Source of the DNA: Microglena sp. YARC
Taxonomy: Eukaryota > Chlorophyta > Chlorophyceae > Chlamydomonadales > Chlamydomonadaceae
Direction of reading: 5' to 3'
Assembly (NCBI GenBank): GCA_022414725.1
Contig: CM039462.1
Coordinates: 94,719,363 to 94,783,362, forward strand
DNA: 64,000 bases
The position numbers were made by a program, and so were the translations under genes. Under the pieces are notes generated by a model that was given only the letters and a program-made list of their open reading frames with translations, had not been told where the DNA came from and searched no databases. Of the stretch, positions 20,036 to 33,240 are shown one piece after another (within the stretch, counting starts at the first letter, position 1; every line of letters starts with the position of its first letter).

Positions 20036-21457
20036 TACCCCTCTGCCCTTATCACGCACCCTTCCCCCGTCCCACACATAAACACTTCAGAACATGGCCC
20101 AGTTCAAGAAAGACATCAGCACCCCCACCCCTACCCCTTTCCACCCCCACCCATCCTCCACCACACCTTCCCCTCCCCACACATGAACACTTCAGGACAT
20201 GGCCCAGTTCAAGAAAGACATCAGCATCCCAGTGGATTTGGGCAAGGCCCCCCCCCCCCCCCCCTCCCACCCACCCACCCACCCCACCCACCTCCCCTGT
20301 CCCACACATTAACACTTCAGGGCATGGCCCAATTCAAGATGGACATCAGCACCCCCACCCTACCCCTTTCCACCCCCACCCACCCACCCCACACCTTCCC
20401 CTCTTCACACTTGACTTAATAATATTTAATGCAAATTTCCTTTCAAATATTTCTCCAGGTCGTGGCCCAGTTCAAGGAAGACATCAAAATCCCAGTTGAT
20501 TTAGGCGAGCCCCCCCCCCCCCCCCCCCCCCCTCCCCTCCCCACACATTAACACTTCAGGTCATGGCCGAGTTTAAGAAAGACATAAGCATCCCAGTAGA
20601 TTTGGGCGAGGCCCCCACCCACCCACCCACATACCTTCCCCTCCCCACTTTAAACACTTCAGGACAGGGCCCAGTTCAAGTTACATCAGCACCCCCCACC
20701 CCTATCCCTTTCCACCCCCACCCATCCTCCCCCACACCTTCCCCTCCCCACACATTCACACTACAGGACATAGCCCAGTTCAAGTTACATCAGCATCCTA
20801 ACCCCTATCCCTTTCCACCCCCACCCATCCTCCCCACACCTTCCCTCCCCACACATTTACACTACAGGACATGGCCCAGTTCAAGTTACATCAGCACCCT
20901 CACCCTATCCCTTTCCACCCCACCCATCCTCCCCCACACCTTCCCCTCCCCACACTTTCACACTACAGGACTGAGCCCAGTTCAAGATAGACATCAGCAC
21001 CCCCACCCCTATCCCTTTCCACCCCCACCCATTCTCCACCACACCTTCCCTCCCCACACAATCACACTGCAGGACATGGCCCAGTTCAAGGAAGACATTA
21101 GCATCCCCACCCTACCCCTTTCCACCCCCACATCTTCCCCTTCCCACATCTTCCCCTTCCCACCCCCCACCACCACCCACCCCCACATCTTCACCTTCCC
21201 ACACATAAAAACTGATTTAATAATATTGAATACAATTTTCCTTTCAAATATTTTCCAGGACATGGCCAAGTTCAAGAAGGACATCAGCCCCCCCCCCCCC
21301 CCCTACCCCTTCACACAGACCCATCTCCCTTCCCCCCCCCCCCCCCCCCCCCCCACACACACACACCTTCCCATCCCCACACATTCACACTGCAGGACAT
21401 GGCCCATTTCGAGAAGGACATCAGCACCCCCCCCCTACCCCTTCACACAAACCCTTC

Positions 21458-21502
<45 letters not shown>

Positions 21503-21703
21503 ACCCACACCCCACACACACACCTTCCCCTCCCCACACATTCACACTGCAGGACATGGCCCAGTTCAAGAAGGACATCAGCCCCCCCCCCCCCCCCCCC
21601 CCTACCCCTTCTCACAGACCCTTCCCCCTTCCCCCCCCCCCCCCACACACACACACCCACACCCCACACCCACACCTTACCTTCCCCACACATTCACACT
21701 GCA
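20036..21703 (+). repeat. Array of about 14 partial exon copies in C-rich repeat
   Basis: The block gacatggcccagttcaag recurs near 20091, 20198, 20321, 20459, 20562, 20660, 20765, 20872, 20970, 21074, 21258, 21395 and 21553, usually preceded by cttcag or ctgcag. Two copies (20459, 21258) keep a longer intron end, ctttcaaatattt-ccag. The copies encode DMAQFKKDIS and break off in poly(C) or CCACCC tracts, including C runs at 20510-20532 and 21459-21488. They lead up to the full exon at 21704. Confidence 0.7.
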
Positions 21704-23100
21704 GGACATGGCCCAGTTCAAGAAAGACATTAGCATCCCAGTGGATTTGGGCGAGGCCCCCCACCTGGGCTCCCTCAAAGTGGGAGATGAACTAGAGCTA
21801 AAGTATGAATTAGTAGCACCTCAGCAGGATGCCAGTAAAGCCAGTAATGATACCCCTGTGGCTTTAGCAGCACCCCAAGAGGAGGCCGGGCAGGATGCCA
21901 GTAATGCCAGTAATGCTGTCCCTGTGGCTGTAGCAGCACCCCAAGAGGAGGCCGGGCAGGATGCCAGTAATGCCAGTAATGCTGTCCCTGTGGCTGTAGC
22001 AGCACCCCAAGAGGAGGCCGGGCAAGATGCCAGTAATGCCAGTAATGCTGTCCCTGTGGCTGTAGCAGCACCCCAAGAGGAGGCCGGGCAGGATGCCAGT
22101 AATGCCAGTAATGCTGTCCCTGTGGCTGTAGCAGCACCCCAAGAGGAGGCCGGGCTTGATGCCAGTAATGCCAGTAATGCTGTCCTTCTGGCTGTAGCGG
22201 TACCCCAAGAGGATGCCAGGATCCCCACAGGTAACCTTGAAGCAGCTACCCTTGCAACTGCTATTCCTGCCGATGATGATGACACTGCGGGTGCTACTTT
22301 AGCAGCTCCTAAACAGGACGCTGGGCCCCCCACAGGTACCCCTGAAACAAGCTCCCCTGCCGATTCTGCTGCCGCTGCTGCTGCTCCGGTGGCGATGTCT
22401 GGTGATGCCAGTAATGCCAGTAAAGCTCCGGTGGCTGTGACTTGTGATGCCAGTAATGCTCCTGTGGCTGTACCTGGTGATGTCAGTAATGCCAGTAATG
22501 TCGCCCCTGTGGCTGAGACTGGTGATGCCAGCAATGCCAGTAATGTCGCCCCTGGGGCTGTAGCAGCACCCCAACAGGAGACTGGGCTCCCCACATCTAC
22601 ACCCAAATCAGGCTCCCCTGCTAATGCTGTCCCTGTTGATGATGGTGCCGCTGCTGATGCTCCTATGGCTGTCTCTGCTGATGCTGCTGATGCCGCTGCT
22701 GGTACTCTTATGGCTGTCACTACTGCTGCTACTGCTGCTGATACCGCTGGTGATACTCCTATGGCTGTCTCTGCTAATGCTGCTGATGCCGCTGTCGATA
22801 CTCCTATGGGTGTCTCTGCTGATGCTGCAGATGTTACTGCTGCTACTGCTGCTACTGCCGATGCTGATACTCCTATGGCTGTCCCTGCTGATGCTGCTGA
22901 TGCCTCTGCCGATGCCACTGCTGCTACTGCCGCTGGCGATAATCCTATGACTTTCTCTGCCGATGCTACCGATGCTGTCGCTGCTACTGCTGCTACTGCT
23001 GCCAGTAATGGGGGTGATGCCCCTGTGGCTACAACTACTGCCACAGCCCTCCCAGGCCCCCCTTCTGGTCCTGGACACATGGGTGGACCTCCTCCCCCCC
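21704..23100 (+). CDS. Exon candidate with alanine-rich repeat extension
   Basis: After CACTGCAG the frame reads DMAQFKKDISIPVDLGEAPH and LGSLKVGDELELKYELVAP, which looks like a globular start with beta strands. Five 22-residue repeats follow (66-bp units containing APQEEAGQDASNASNAVPVA), then about 250 residues of Ala/Asp/Thr low complexity from GCTGATGCT-type DNA. The minus strand is open over the same stretch, so openness alone does not prove translation. The first ~40 codons are the credible part, and the repeat may be intronic. No family is recognised. Confidence 0.45.
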
Positions 23101-23109
23101 CCGCCCCAG

Positions 23110-23211
23110 GAACCTATGCTGCTACACCCTCAAAGAAGGCAGCCTCATTGGAATTGTACCGCCTAAAATTGCCAGGCTGTTGCCGTTGGGAAGTACAGCC
23201 CCCTCGCAGGT
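23110..23211 (+). CDS. Exon candidate, unassigned protein
   Basis: The exon follows a pyrimidine run ending CCCCAG and ends TCGCAG before GTAGGTGG. One frame reads NLCCYTLKEGSLIGIVPPKI then ARLLPLGSTAPSQ, hydrophobic and protein-like, ending in phase 0. The competing frame continues the alanine-rich ORF as AASLELYRLKLPGCCRW. I prefer the first, without proof. Confidence 0.4.
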
Positions 23212-23254
23212 AGGTGGGTGGGTCAGTTGGTTGGGGTGCAATGGGCGCTGCTGT

Positions 23255-23259
23255 ACTGC

Positions 23260-23344
<85 letters not shown>

Positions 23345-23457
23345 CCTCCTCCTCCTCCTCCTCCTCCTCCTCCTCCTCCTCCTCCTCATCATCCTCCTCC
23401 TCCTCCTCCTCATCCTCCTCCTCCTCCTCCTCCTCCTCCTCCTCCTCCTCCTCCTCC

Positions 23458-23520
<63 letters not shown>

Positions 23521-23560
23521 CCATCACCATCATCATCATCGTGCTCATCATCAGTAATGA
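23255..23560 (+). repeat. Compound CAT/CCT trinucleotide tract
   Basis: About 300 bp of (CAT)n, (CCT)n and (CAT)n, open in several frames (poly-His, poly-Ser, poly-Ile). No gene. Confidence 0.95.
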
Positions 23561-23561
23561 T

Positions 23562-23760
23562 AACGCCTGGTAGGGCGTGGTATTAATGGAGCCCCGTCTT
23601 CCGGCAGTAGGGAACGAGCTGCTAATTGACCTGGACAAAGCTACCATGGCGGTTGACAGCGACCGCAAACACTAAAGCGCACCCGTAACCCTGCACCTTC
23701 ATCATTTCATCGAGCTCTACCATTGAGCCATTCGTCAAAATTGGATATGCTCTTCGTCCT
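23562..23760 (-). mobile_element. tRNA-headed SINE, copy 2
   Basis: The body (23562-23682) is the reverse complement of the body at 1586-1707, sharing gataacgcctggtagggcg and catggcggttgacagcgacc. Upstream on the minus strand, 23691-23760 resembles a different tRNA head: GGCTCAATGGTAGAGC is a good D-arm/A box, and CAGGGTTACGGGT is B-box-like. The same body with a different head points to head exchange or several source genes. Confidence 0.65.
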
Positions 23761-23779
23761 ACTGCACATCTCACATGCA

Positions 23780-23798
23780 AATGGTACTGCTGTACTGC

Positions 23799-23859
<61 letters not shown>

Positions 23860-24110
23860 TATCATCATCATCATCATCATCAACATCATGCACATCATCA
23901 TACTGCACATCTCACATGCAAAGAGTACTGCTGTACTGCTCATCATCCACATCATGCGCATCATCATATTGCTCATCATCTTAATTGGAATTATCACCAC
24001 ATGCAAAGGGTACTGCTGTACTGCTCATCATCCACATCATGCGCATCATCGTACTGCTCATTATCATACTGCACATTTCACATGCAAAGGGTACTGCTGT
24101 ACTGCTCATT

Positions 24111-24148
<38 letters not shown>

Positions 24149-24690
24149 ACTGCTCATCATCTTAATTGGAAATCTCACCACACACAATGGGTACTGCTGT
24201 ACTGCTTATCATCATCATCATGCTCATCACCATACTGCTCATCATCTTAATTGGAAATCTCACCACACACAATGGGTACTGCTGTACTGCTTATCATTAT
24301 CATCATCATGCTCATCACCATACTGCTCATCATCTTAATTGGAAATCTCACCACACACAATGGGTACTGCTGTACTGCTCATCACCATACTGCTCATCAT
24401 CATCATCATCATCATCATCATCACCATACTGCTCATCATCTTAATTGGAATCATCATCACATGCAATGGGTACTGCTGTACTGCCCATCTCACATTCAAT
24501 GCGTACTGTTGTACTGCCCATCTCACATGCAATGAGTACTGCTGTACTGTTCACCTCACATACAATAAGTACTGCTGTAAAGCCCATCTAACATGCAATG
24601 GGTACTGCTGTACTGCTCATCTCACGTGCAATGGGTGCTGCTGTACTGCTCATCTCACATGCAATGGGTACTACTGTACTGCTCATCACA
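23780..24690 (+). repeat. CAT microsatellites and a gggtactgctgtactgc minisatellite
   Basis: (CAT)n tracts alternate with the unit atctcacatgcaatggg plus tactgctgtactgctcatc, which has a ~42-bp period from about 24465 to 24690. A 23-nt C run ends it at 24695-24717. No gene. Confidence 0.8.
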
Positions 24691-24749
24691 CATGCCCCCC
24701 CCCCCCCCCCCCCCCCCTCCCCTTGTAATCATGACACCTACTAACACCA

Positions 24750-25280
24750 TGGGACTGCCTCTACCACTGTTTGCTCCATCAAGCACAGCGCTGTTGGAAG
24801 CACATGCAACAACCATCTCACATTAACACCATTAATACCCTTCACCAACTAACACCATGTGCCACCCTCTACCACTGTGAAGATCACTGTTCGCTATATG
24901 AAACGCAACGCTGTTGGAAGCACATGCAACAACCATCTCTCATGAACACCATGAACACTATTGACCTACTAACGCCATGTGTCACCCTCTGCCACTGTGA
25001 AGATCACTGTGCGCTCCATCAACCGCAATGCTGTTGAAAGCACATGGCAACAACCGTCTCCCATTGACACCATTGACCCACTCACACCATGTTCCACCCT
25101 GTGCCACTGTGAAGATCACTGTGCCCTCCATCAAGCGCAATGCTGTTGAGAGCACATGGCAACACCCATATCACATTAACACCATTGACCCACTTACACC
25201 GTGTCCCACCCTCTGCCACTGTGAAGATCACTCAATCAAGCATAATGCTGAAGGGAACATGTGCAACCTTCTGGTGCACT
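24750..25280 (+). repeat. Four or five ~115-120-bp units carrying the start of the next exon
   Basis: The block gccactgtgaagatcactgt followed by gcaatgctgttg recurs near 24860, 24990, 25100 and 25215. It is the acceptor end and first codons (ITVRSIKRNA) of the exon at 25399-25501. The copies diverge soon after. Confidence 0.65.
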
Positions 25281-25398
25281 GCTCATACACCCCCTAGCAC
25301 AGTGTTAGCACTGCCATACAGTTTCAAACGCACAATGTCAGCACCGCATACTCAGGACACCCACTAACATCATGTACCACCCTTCTGCCACTGTGAAG

Positions 25399-25501
25399 AT
25401 CACTGTGCGCTCCATTAAGCGCAATGCTGAAGGGAACACGTGCAACGTTTTGGTGCGCTACGAACTGCTGAAGCATGGCACCGTCCCGCCAGCTGTTAGA
25501 G
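25399..25501 (+). CDS. Exon, unassigned protein (ITVRS...AVR)
   Basis: With the acceptor placed at CACTGTGAAG the exon reads ITVRSIKRNAEGNTCNVLVR then YELLKHGTVPPAVR and ends GTTAGAG before GTAGGG. It leaves one base, which completes an alanine codon with the exon at 29099. The acceptor is not a CAG, so the start may lie further left (in frame, SATVK). No family is recognised. More than a dozen copies of its 3' part follow. Confidence 0.5.
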
Positions 25502-25589
25502 GTAGGGTGCCACTGTTTCATGTTTTGGGGCTTTGCGTAGTAGCTTCTTGGCAGCTCCCTTTCAGCAGCTTTGAGCAAAACCTGAAGCA

Positions 25590-28440
25590 AAATTAGTATC
25601 TGAAAATCAGCACATGCAACGTTCTGGTGCGCTACAAGCTGCTTAAGCATGGCACCGTCCTGCCAGCTGTGAGAGGTAGGGTGCCACTGTTCATGTGTTT
25701 TTGGCTTAGTATATATGCGTATTGGCAGCTCCTTTTCCCCAGCCTTGTGCGCGTAGCCGCATATGCAACATTATTGTGTGCTAAAACTGCTGAAGCATAG
25801 CACTGTCCTGCCTGCTGTGAAAGGTAGGATGCCACTGTTTCTATTTTTGCTTCGCATAGGAGCTTCTTGGTAGCTCCCTTTCCCCAGCCTAGTGCACGAA
25901 GCAGTACATGCGACCTTGTTGTGTGCTACAAACTGCATGGGACTGTCCCACCGGCTGTGAGAGGTAGGATGCCACTGTTTCTATTTTTGCTTCGCATAGG
26001 AGCTTCTTGGTAGCTCCCTTTCCCCAGCCTAGTGCACGAAGCAGCACATGCGACCTTGCTGTGCGCTACAAACTGCATGGGACTGTCCCACCGGCTGTGA
26101 GAGGTAGGACGACACTGTTTATGTTTTTGTGCTGCGGGTAGCAGCTTCTTGTCAGCTCCCTTTCCCCAGCCCTGGGCTAAACCTGAAGCAAAACGAGTTT
26201 TTGAAAATCAGCGCATGCAATTTTGTCGTGCGCCTCAATCTGCTGAAACATGGCACTGTCATGCCGGCTGTGGGAGGTAGGGTGCCACTGTTTATGTGTT
26301 TTTTGCTTAACATAAAAGCTTATTGGCAGCTCCTTTTTCCTAGCCATGTGCGCGTAGCAGCACACGCAATGCCGTCGCGCGCTACAACCTGCATGGCACT
26401 GTTCCACTGTATGTGAGAGGTAGAGTGCCACTGTTTCTGTTGTGTGTTGCACGTAGCGGCTTCTTGGCAGCTCCCTTTCCCCAGCCTAGTGCACGTAGAA
26501 GCACATGCAACACCGTTGTGCACTACAACCTGCATGGTACTGCCCCACCTGCTCCTAGAGGTAGGGCAAAACTATTTCATGTTGTGTGCTGCGCGTAGCA
26601 GCTTCCTGGCAGCTCCCTTTCCCCAGCCTAGTGCGCGTGGCAGCACATGCAACATCGTTGTGTGCTACAACCTGCATTGCATGGTCCCACCTTCTGTAAG
26701 GGCTAGGGTGCCACTGTTTCTGTTGTGTGCTGCGCGTAGTAGCTTCTGTGCAGCTCCCTTTCCCCAACCTAGTGCGCGTAGCAGCTTCTTGGCAGCTCCC
26801 TTTCCCCAGCCTAGTGCGCGAAGCAACATCTTGGCTGCTCCCTTTCCCCAGCCTTGGGCTAAACCTGAAGCAAAATTAGTATCTTCAAATCAGCACATGC
26901 AACGTTCTGGTGCGCTACGAACTGCTGAAGCATGGCCCTGTCCCACCAGCTGTGAGAGGGAGGGTGCCACTGTTCATGTTTTTGTGCTGCGCGTAGCAGC
27001 TTCTTGGCAGCTCCCTTTCCCCAGCCTTGGGCTAAACCTGAATCAAAATGAGTTTCTGAAAATCAGCACACACAATGTTGTTGTGCAATACAAACTGCTG
27101 AAGCATTGCACCGTCCCACCAGCTGTGAGGGGTTAGGAGCCACTGTTTCATGTGTTTGGCTTCGCGTAGTAGCTTCTTGGCAACTCCCTTTCAGCAGCCT
27201 TGGGCTAAATCTGAAGCGAAATGAGTATCTGAAAATCAGCACACACAACGTTGTTGTGGGCTACACACTGCTTAAGCACAGCACTGCCCCACCAGCTGTG
27301 AGGGGTAGGGAGCCACTTTTCCTGTTTTGTGCTGCGCATAGTAGCTTCTTGGCAGCTCCATTTCCCCAGCCTAGTGCACGTAGAAGCACATGCAACATCG
27401 TTGTGCACTACAACCTGCATGGTACTGCCCCACCTGCTCCTAGAGGTAGGGCAAAACTATTTCATGTTGTGTGCTGCGCGTAGCAGCTTCTTGGCAGCTC
27501 CCTTTCCCCAGCCTAGTGCGCGTGGCAGCACATGCAACATCGTTGTGTGCTACAACCTGCATTGCATGGTCCCACCTTCTGTAAGGGCTAGGGTGCCACT
27601 GTTTCTGTTGTGTGCTGCGCGTAGTAGCTTCTGTGCAGCTCCCTTTCCCCAACCTAGTGCGCGTAGCAGCTTCTTGGCAGCTCCCTTTCCCCAGCCTAGT
27701 GCGCGAAGCAACATCTTGGCTGCTCCCTTTCCCCAGCCTTGGGCTAAACCTGAAGCAAAATTAGTATCTTAAAATCAGCACATGCAACGTTCTGGTGTGC
27801 TACGAACTGCTGAAGCATGGCCCTGTCCCACCAGCTGTGAGAGGGAGGGAGCCACTGTTCATGTTTTTGTGCTGCGCGTAGCAGCTTCTTGGCAGCTCCC
27901 TTTCCCCAGCCTTGGGCTAAACCTGAATCAAAATGAGTTTCTGAAAATCAGCACACACAATGTTGTTGTGCAATACAAACTGCTGAAGCATTGCACCGTC
28001 CCACCAGCTGTGAGGGGTTAGGAGCCACTGTTTCATGTGTTTGGCTTCGCGTAGTAGCCTCTTGGCAACTCCCTTTCAGCAGCCTTGGGCTAAACCTGAA
28101 GCAAAATGAGTATCTGAAAATCAGCACACACAACGTTGTTGTGGGCTACACACTGCTTAAGCACGGCACTGCCCCACCAGCTGTGAGGGGTAAGGAGCCA
28201 CTTTTCCTGTTTTGTGCTGCGCATAGTAGCTTCTTGGCAGCTCCCTTTCCCCAGCCTAGTGCACGTAGAAGCACATGCAACATCGTTGTGCACTACAACC
28301 TGCATGGTACTGCCCCACCTGCTCCTAGAGGTAGGGCAAAACTATTTCATGTTGCGTGCTGCGCGTAGCAGCTTCCTGGCTGCTCCCTTTCCCCAGCCTA
28401 GTGCGTGTAGCAGCACATGCAACGTTGTTCTGCGCTTCAA
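25590..28440 (+). repeat. Exon-tail array with an 885-bp higher-order repeat
   Basis: Each subunit contains a version of CNVLVRYELLKHGT...AVR, then AGAG|GTAGGG, then a spacer ending cttggcagctccctttcccc-agcc. A block starting gcacgtagaagcacatgcaac appears at 26484, 27369 and 28254, exactly 885 bp apart. The two 885-bp units are nearly identical, while subunits within a unit are diverged. Some tails still encode the peptide and others have stops. Confidence 0.85.
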
Positions 28441-29098
28441 ACTGCTGAATACACACCACCACCACCGCCACCACACACACACACACACACACTGCCCGCA
28501 TTCCACCCCCACCCCACCCCCACCCCACCCCTGACACACACACACAAACACACACCACCACCCCCCGCCCCAACCCCCAGCACCCACCCATACACACAGC
28601 TGCTAAAAGGAGAAGGCTTGCTGCTGCAGCACACAGGAGCACGAGGAGTACTGAAACTCCACACACACACACCCCACCACCCCCACCACCCCACACAACC
28701 TCAACACCCCCTGCCCCAACCCCCAACACCCAACCCATACACACAGCTGCTTAGAGAGAGAAGGCTGCAGCTGAAGCACAGAAGCACGAAGAGTACTGAA
28801 ACTCGACACAAAACACACACACACACCACCCGCCCGACCCCCACCACCCAACCCCCACCACCCACTCATATACACAGCTGCTGAGAGGGAGAAGGCTGCA
28901 TCTGCAGAGCGCTAGCATGAGGAGTATTGTAACTACACAAACCAACACCAACGCCCTACCACCACCACCCACATACATACCAACACACCCACACCACACC
29001 ACACAACCCCCACCCCCACCACACAAACCCCACACCCCACCACCACCACCACCCACCCCACACAACCCCACCACCCACCACCCACCTCGTACACACAG
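28441..29098 (+). repeat. CA/CCA repeat with decayed copies of the next exon's start
   Basis: Copies of acacagctgct-agag-gagaaggct near 28597, 28740 and 28875 are the acceptor and first codons of the exon at 29099. They have indels or stops and are separated by CACACA and CCCCACC tracts. Confidence 0.7.
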
Positions 29099-29191
29099 CT
29101 GCTGAGAGGGAGAAGGCTGCAGCTGCAGCACGGGAGTATGAGGAGGACCCATCAGGATTTCAGCTACGACGGACCCAGCTTGAAAAGCTAG
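29099..29191 (+). CDS. Exon, charged helix (AEREK...QLEKL)
   Basis: Acceptor ACACACAG, donor CTAG|GTAGGA, 93 nt. It reads AEREKAAAAAREYEEDPSGF then QLRRTQLEKL. It enters in phase 1 from the exon at 25501 and leaves one base that completes an alanine codon with the exon at 33241. The QLEKL-A-N-CEEIL join resembles the C-terminal part of HIT-type zinc-finger (ZNHIT3-like) proteins as I remember them, but no zinc finger is visible here. That match is tentative. Confidence 0.5.
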   Translation: MLRGRRLQLQHGSMRRTHQDFSYDGPSLKS

Positions 29192-30150
29192 GTAGGACAC
29201 AGACACACAGACAGACACAAAGACACAAAGACACACACACACACACACACAGACACACTCAGACACACACACACACACGCAGACACACACAGACACACAC
29301 AGACACACAGACAGACTCAAAGACAAGCGCACAAACACACAGGCACTCATACATGCAGACACAAACAAATACTAAGACACGCGCGTGAGTATGAGGAGGA
29401 TCCCCCAGGATTTCAGCTACGACGGGCCCAGCTTGAGAAGCTAGGTAGGACACAGACACTTAGACAGACACAAAGACAAGCGCACAAACGCAGACATGCA
29501 CAGACGCACAGACACAGACACGCAGACAGACAAACAGACAGACACACAGACACACACACAGTCAGACACTAAGACAAGCGCACAAACTCACAGGAACACA
29601 CACACACACACACACACACAGACACAAACAGACACACAGACACGCAGACACGCAGACACAAACCGACACACAGAAACAGACACAAACAGACACACAGACA
29701 CACACCTGAGTATGAGGAGGAACCCTCAGGATTTCAGCTACGACGGGTCCAGCTTGAAAAGCTAGGTAGGACACAGACACTAAGACAGACACAAAGACAC
29801 ACACACACAGACACATACAGACATACAGACATACACAGACACATAGAAACACAGACACACAGACAGGCACACAGACAAGCGCACAAACACACAGAAACAC
29901 AAACAGGCACGCAGACACACACACACACAGAAACGCACGGGAGTATGAGGAGGACCCCTCAGGATTTCAGCTATGACAGGTCCAGCTTGAGAAGCTAGGT
30001 AGGACACAGACACACACACAGACACAAAGACACACACAGAAACACACAAAGACAAGCGCACAAACACACAGACACACACAGACACGCGCGGGAGTATGAG
30101 GAGGAACCCTTGGGGTTTCAGCTATGAGGGGTCCAGCTTGAGAAGCTAGG
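29192..30150 (+). repeat. ACAGAC repeat with four copies of the exon's 3' end
   Basis: Blocks near 29389, 29706, 29940 and 30090 repeat gagtatgaggagga through gagaagctag and keep the GTAGG or GTACG donor. The first two keep the frame (EYEEDPPGFQLRRAQLEKL-like). The last two have TGA inside. Between them are (ACAGAC)n tracts. Confidence 0.8.
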
Positions 30151-31430
30151 TACGTTGTTCGACACAAACATAAGCATGGATCTAAGCAGAAGCATGGACA
30201 TGAACCTAAACATAAACATTAACATAAACATTAGCATAAACATTAACATAAACATAAGCATTTATACGAACATAAACATAAGCACGGATATAAGCATACG
30301 CATCGACCTGAACCTAAACATAAACATTAACATAAACATAAGCATTTATTCGAACATACACATAAGCATGGATCTAAGCATACGCATGGACATGAACTTA
30401 ACATAAACATTAACATAAACATAAGCATTTATACCAACATATACATACGCATAAGCATGGATCTAAGCATACGCATTGACCTGAACCTAAACCTAAACAT
30501 AAACCTAAACATAAGCATTTATACCGACATATACATAAGCATAAGCATGGATCTAAGCATACGCATCGACCTGAACCTAAACCTAAACATTAACATAAAC
30601 ATAAGCATTTATACCAACATATACATAAGCATAAGCATGGATCTAAGCATACGCATCGACCTGAACCTAAACCTAAACATAAACCTAAACATTAACATAA
30701 ACATAAGCATTTATACCAACATATACATAAGCATAAGCATGGATCTAAGCATACGCATGGACCTGAACCTAAACCTAAACATTAACATAAACATTAGCAT
30801 GAACATAAGCATTTATACCACCATATACATAAGCATAAGCATGGATCTAAGTATACGCATGGACCTGAACCTAAACCTAAACATTAACATAAACATTAAC
30901 ATAAACATAAGCATTTATACCAACATATACATAAGCATAAGCATGGATCTAAGTATACGCATGGACCTGAACCTAAACCTAAACATTAACATAAACATTA
31001 ACATAAACATAAGCATTTATACCAACATATACATAAGCATAAGCATGAATCTAAGTATACGCATGGACCTGAACCTAAACCTAAACATAAACATAAAAAT
31101 TTACATAAACATAAGCATTTATACCAACATATACATAAGCATAAGCATGGATCTAAGCATAAGCATGGACATGAACCTAAACAGAAACATTAGCATAAAC
31201 ATAAACATAAGCATTTATACCAACATAAGCATAAGCGTGGATCTGAGCATACGCATGGACATGAACCTAAACATTAACATCAACATCAGCATAAGCATTT
31301 ATACCAACATAAACATAAGCATTATCATAAGTATAAACCTACACCTAAAAAAGAACGAGAACATACACATAAACATGAATATAAACATAAGCATATACTT
31401 AAACATTTCAGCTACAGAAGCTAGGTAATT
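30151..31430 (+). repeat. CATAAA/CATAAG hexanucleotide array with ~90-110-bp higher order
   Basis: Imperfect hexamer repeat with a recurring block ataagcatggatctaagcat. A 323-codon open frame results from the six-base period and is not evidence of a gene. It ends with a last short exon-tail copy, tttcagctacagaagctag-GTA, near 31405-31428. Confidence 0.85.
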
Positions 31431-32935
31431 GCTGCACTCGGTTAAGTTGACACGCAGGCAGACACACACACAGTGAACAGACACACACGCAGACTGACAC
31501 AGACACAATCACACACTGCACAGATAAAGATACAAAGACAGACACACAGGTACAGACACACAGACAGTGAACAGACACAGGCACGCAGACAGGCATACAA
31601 ACAGTCACATAGACACAGACACACAGACAGTGAACAGACACAGTCACACAAACAGTGAACAGACACAGTCACAGACACACAGACAGTGAACAGACACAGT
31701 CACAGTCACACAAACAGTGAACAGACACAGTCACACAAACAGTGAACAGACAATGTCACAGTAACACAGACAGTGAACAGACACAGTCACAGTCACGGTC
31801 ACACAGACAGTGAACAGACACAGTCACAGTCACACAGACAGTGAACAGACAATGTCACAGTCACACAGACAGTGAACAGACACAGTCACACAGACACAGT
31901 GAACATACACAGACACACACACAGCCACACAGACACAGAAACACACAGGGTCACACAAACGTACAGGCAGACACACACTGTCACAGACACACAGGCATCA
32001 GCATGAAAGTAAACAGCCATAATCAGAACCGATATCGACGCAGACACACAGACACACTGACACACACAGGCACACAAACAGACATAGAAACACAGACACA
32101 AGCATTAACGTAAGCAGCCATTGCCATAACTGATATCGACGCAGACACACAGACACACTAACACACAGACACAGGGAGTGAACAGACACAGACATAAGCA
32201 TGGACGTAAACAGCCATAACCATATCCGATATTGACGCAAACACACAAACACACATACAAACACACACAGGCACACAAAAAGACACAGACACACAGACAT
32301 AAGCATTAACGTTACCAGCCATGACCATAACCAATATCGACGCAGACAAACAGACACACTGACACACACACAGGCACACAAGCAGACACAGACACACAGA
32401 CACAAGCATTAACGTAAGCAGCCATTGCCATAACTGATATTGACGCAGACACACAGACACACTAACACACACACACAGGTAGTGAACAGACACAGGCATA
32501 AGCATGAACGTAAACAGCAATAACCATTATCGATGTCGACGCAGACAAACAGACACACAGGGAGAGAACACAGACACAGACAAACAATCATTAACGTAAA
32601 CAGCCATAACCCTAACCGATATCGACGCAGACACACAGACACACAAACAGACACAGGCACACAGAAATAAGCATAAACGTAAACAGCCATAACCATATCC
32701 GATATCGACGCAAACACACAGACACACAGACATACACACACATGGACAGACACAAAGACAAGCGCACATACAGACACACAGGCATGTTTTCAGATGCAGA
32801 CACAGACAGACAGACAGAGAGACAGACAGACACGGACAGATAGACACAGACACACACACTCTCAATCACACAGACGTACACAGACACAGACCAAACCAAA
32901 CCAAACAAACTCCCAACCCATCCAAACCTGAACAC
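31431..32935 (+). repeat. ACAGAC/CAGTGAACAG repeats and a ~100-bp minisatellite
   Basis: From 31440 to 31900, cagtgaacagacacagtcac units. From about 31990 to 32740, eight units of roughly 100 bp share gatatcgacgcagacacac and ataagcat-aacgtaa-cagcc. No gene. Confidence 0.8.
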
Positions 32936-33240
32936 TTCCATTGTGGCTGCAGCTAAATGTGAGGAGATCCTGAAAACACAGACACAGACAGACCAAACCA
33001 AACAAACCAGGACCCATCCAAACCTGAACACTTCCATTGTGGCTGCAGCTAATTGTGAGGAGATCCTGAAAACACAGACACAGACAAACCAAACCAAACA
33101 AACCAGGACCCATCCAAACATGAACACTTCCATTGTGGCTGCAGCTAATTGTGAGGAGATCCTGAAAACACAGACACAGACAGACAAAACCAAACAAACC
33201 AGAACCCATCCAAACATGAACACTTCCATTGTGGCTGCAG
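32936..33240 (+). repeat. 96-bp repeat carrying the 5' edge of the next exon
   Basis: The block tccattgtggctgcagcta starts at 32937, 33033, 33129 and 33225, a 96-bp period. Each unit includes the acceptor GGCTGCAG and about 25 nt of the exon at 33241 (NCEEILK), then runs into acagacacagacagacc. The last unit leads into the complete exon. Confidence 0.85.

Noticed and set aside
21821..23080. 419-codon minus-strand open frame rich in Ala/Ser
   Set aside because: It is the antisense of 66-bp and GCTGATGCT repeats, which lack stops in several frames. The plus strand has the better exon signals.
23214..23586. Poly-Ser/His/Ile proteins
   Set aside because: Trinucleotide CAT/CCT tract read in three frames.
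30457..31428. 323-codon frame of Ile/Asn/Met/Ser repeats
   Set aside because: Translation of a hexanucleotide array. Openness follows from the six-base period.
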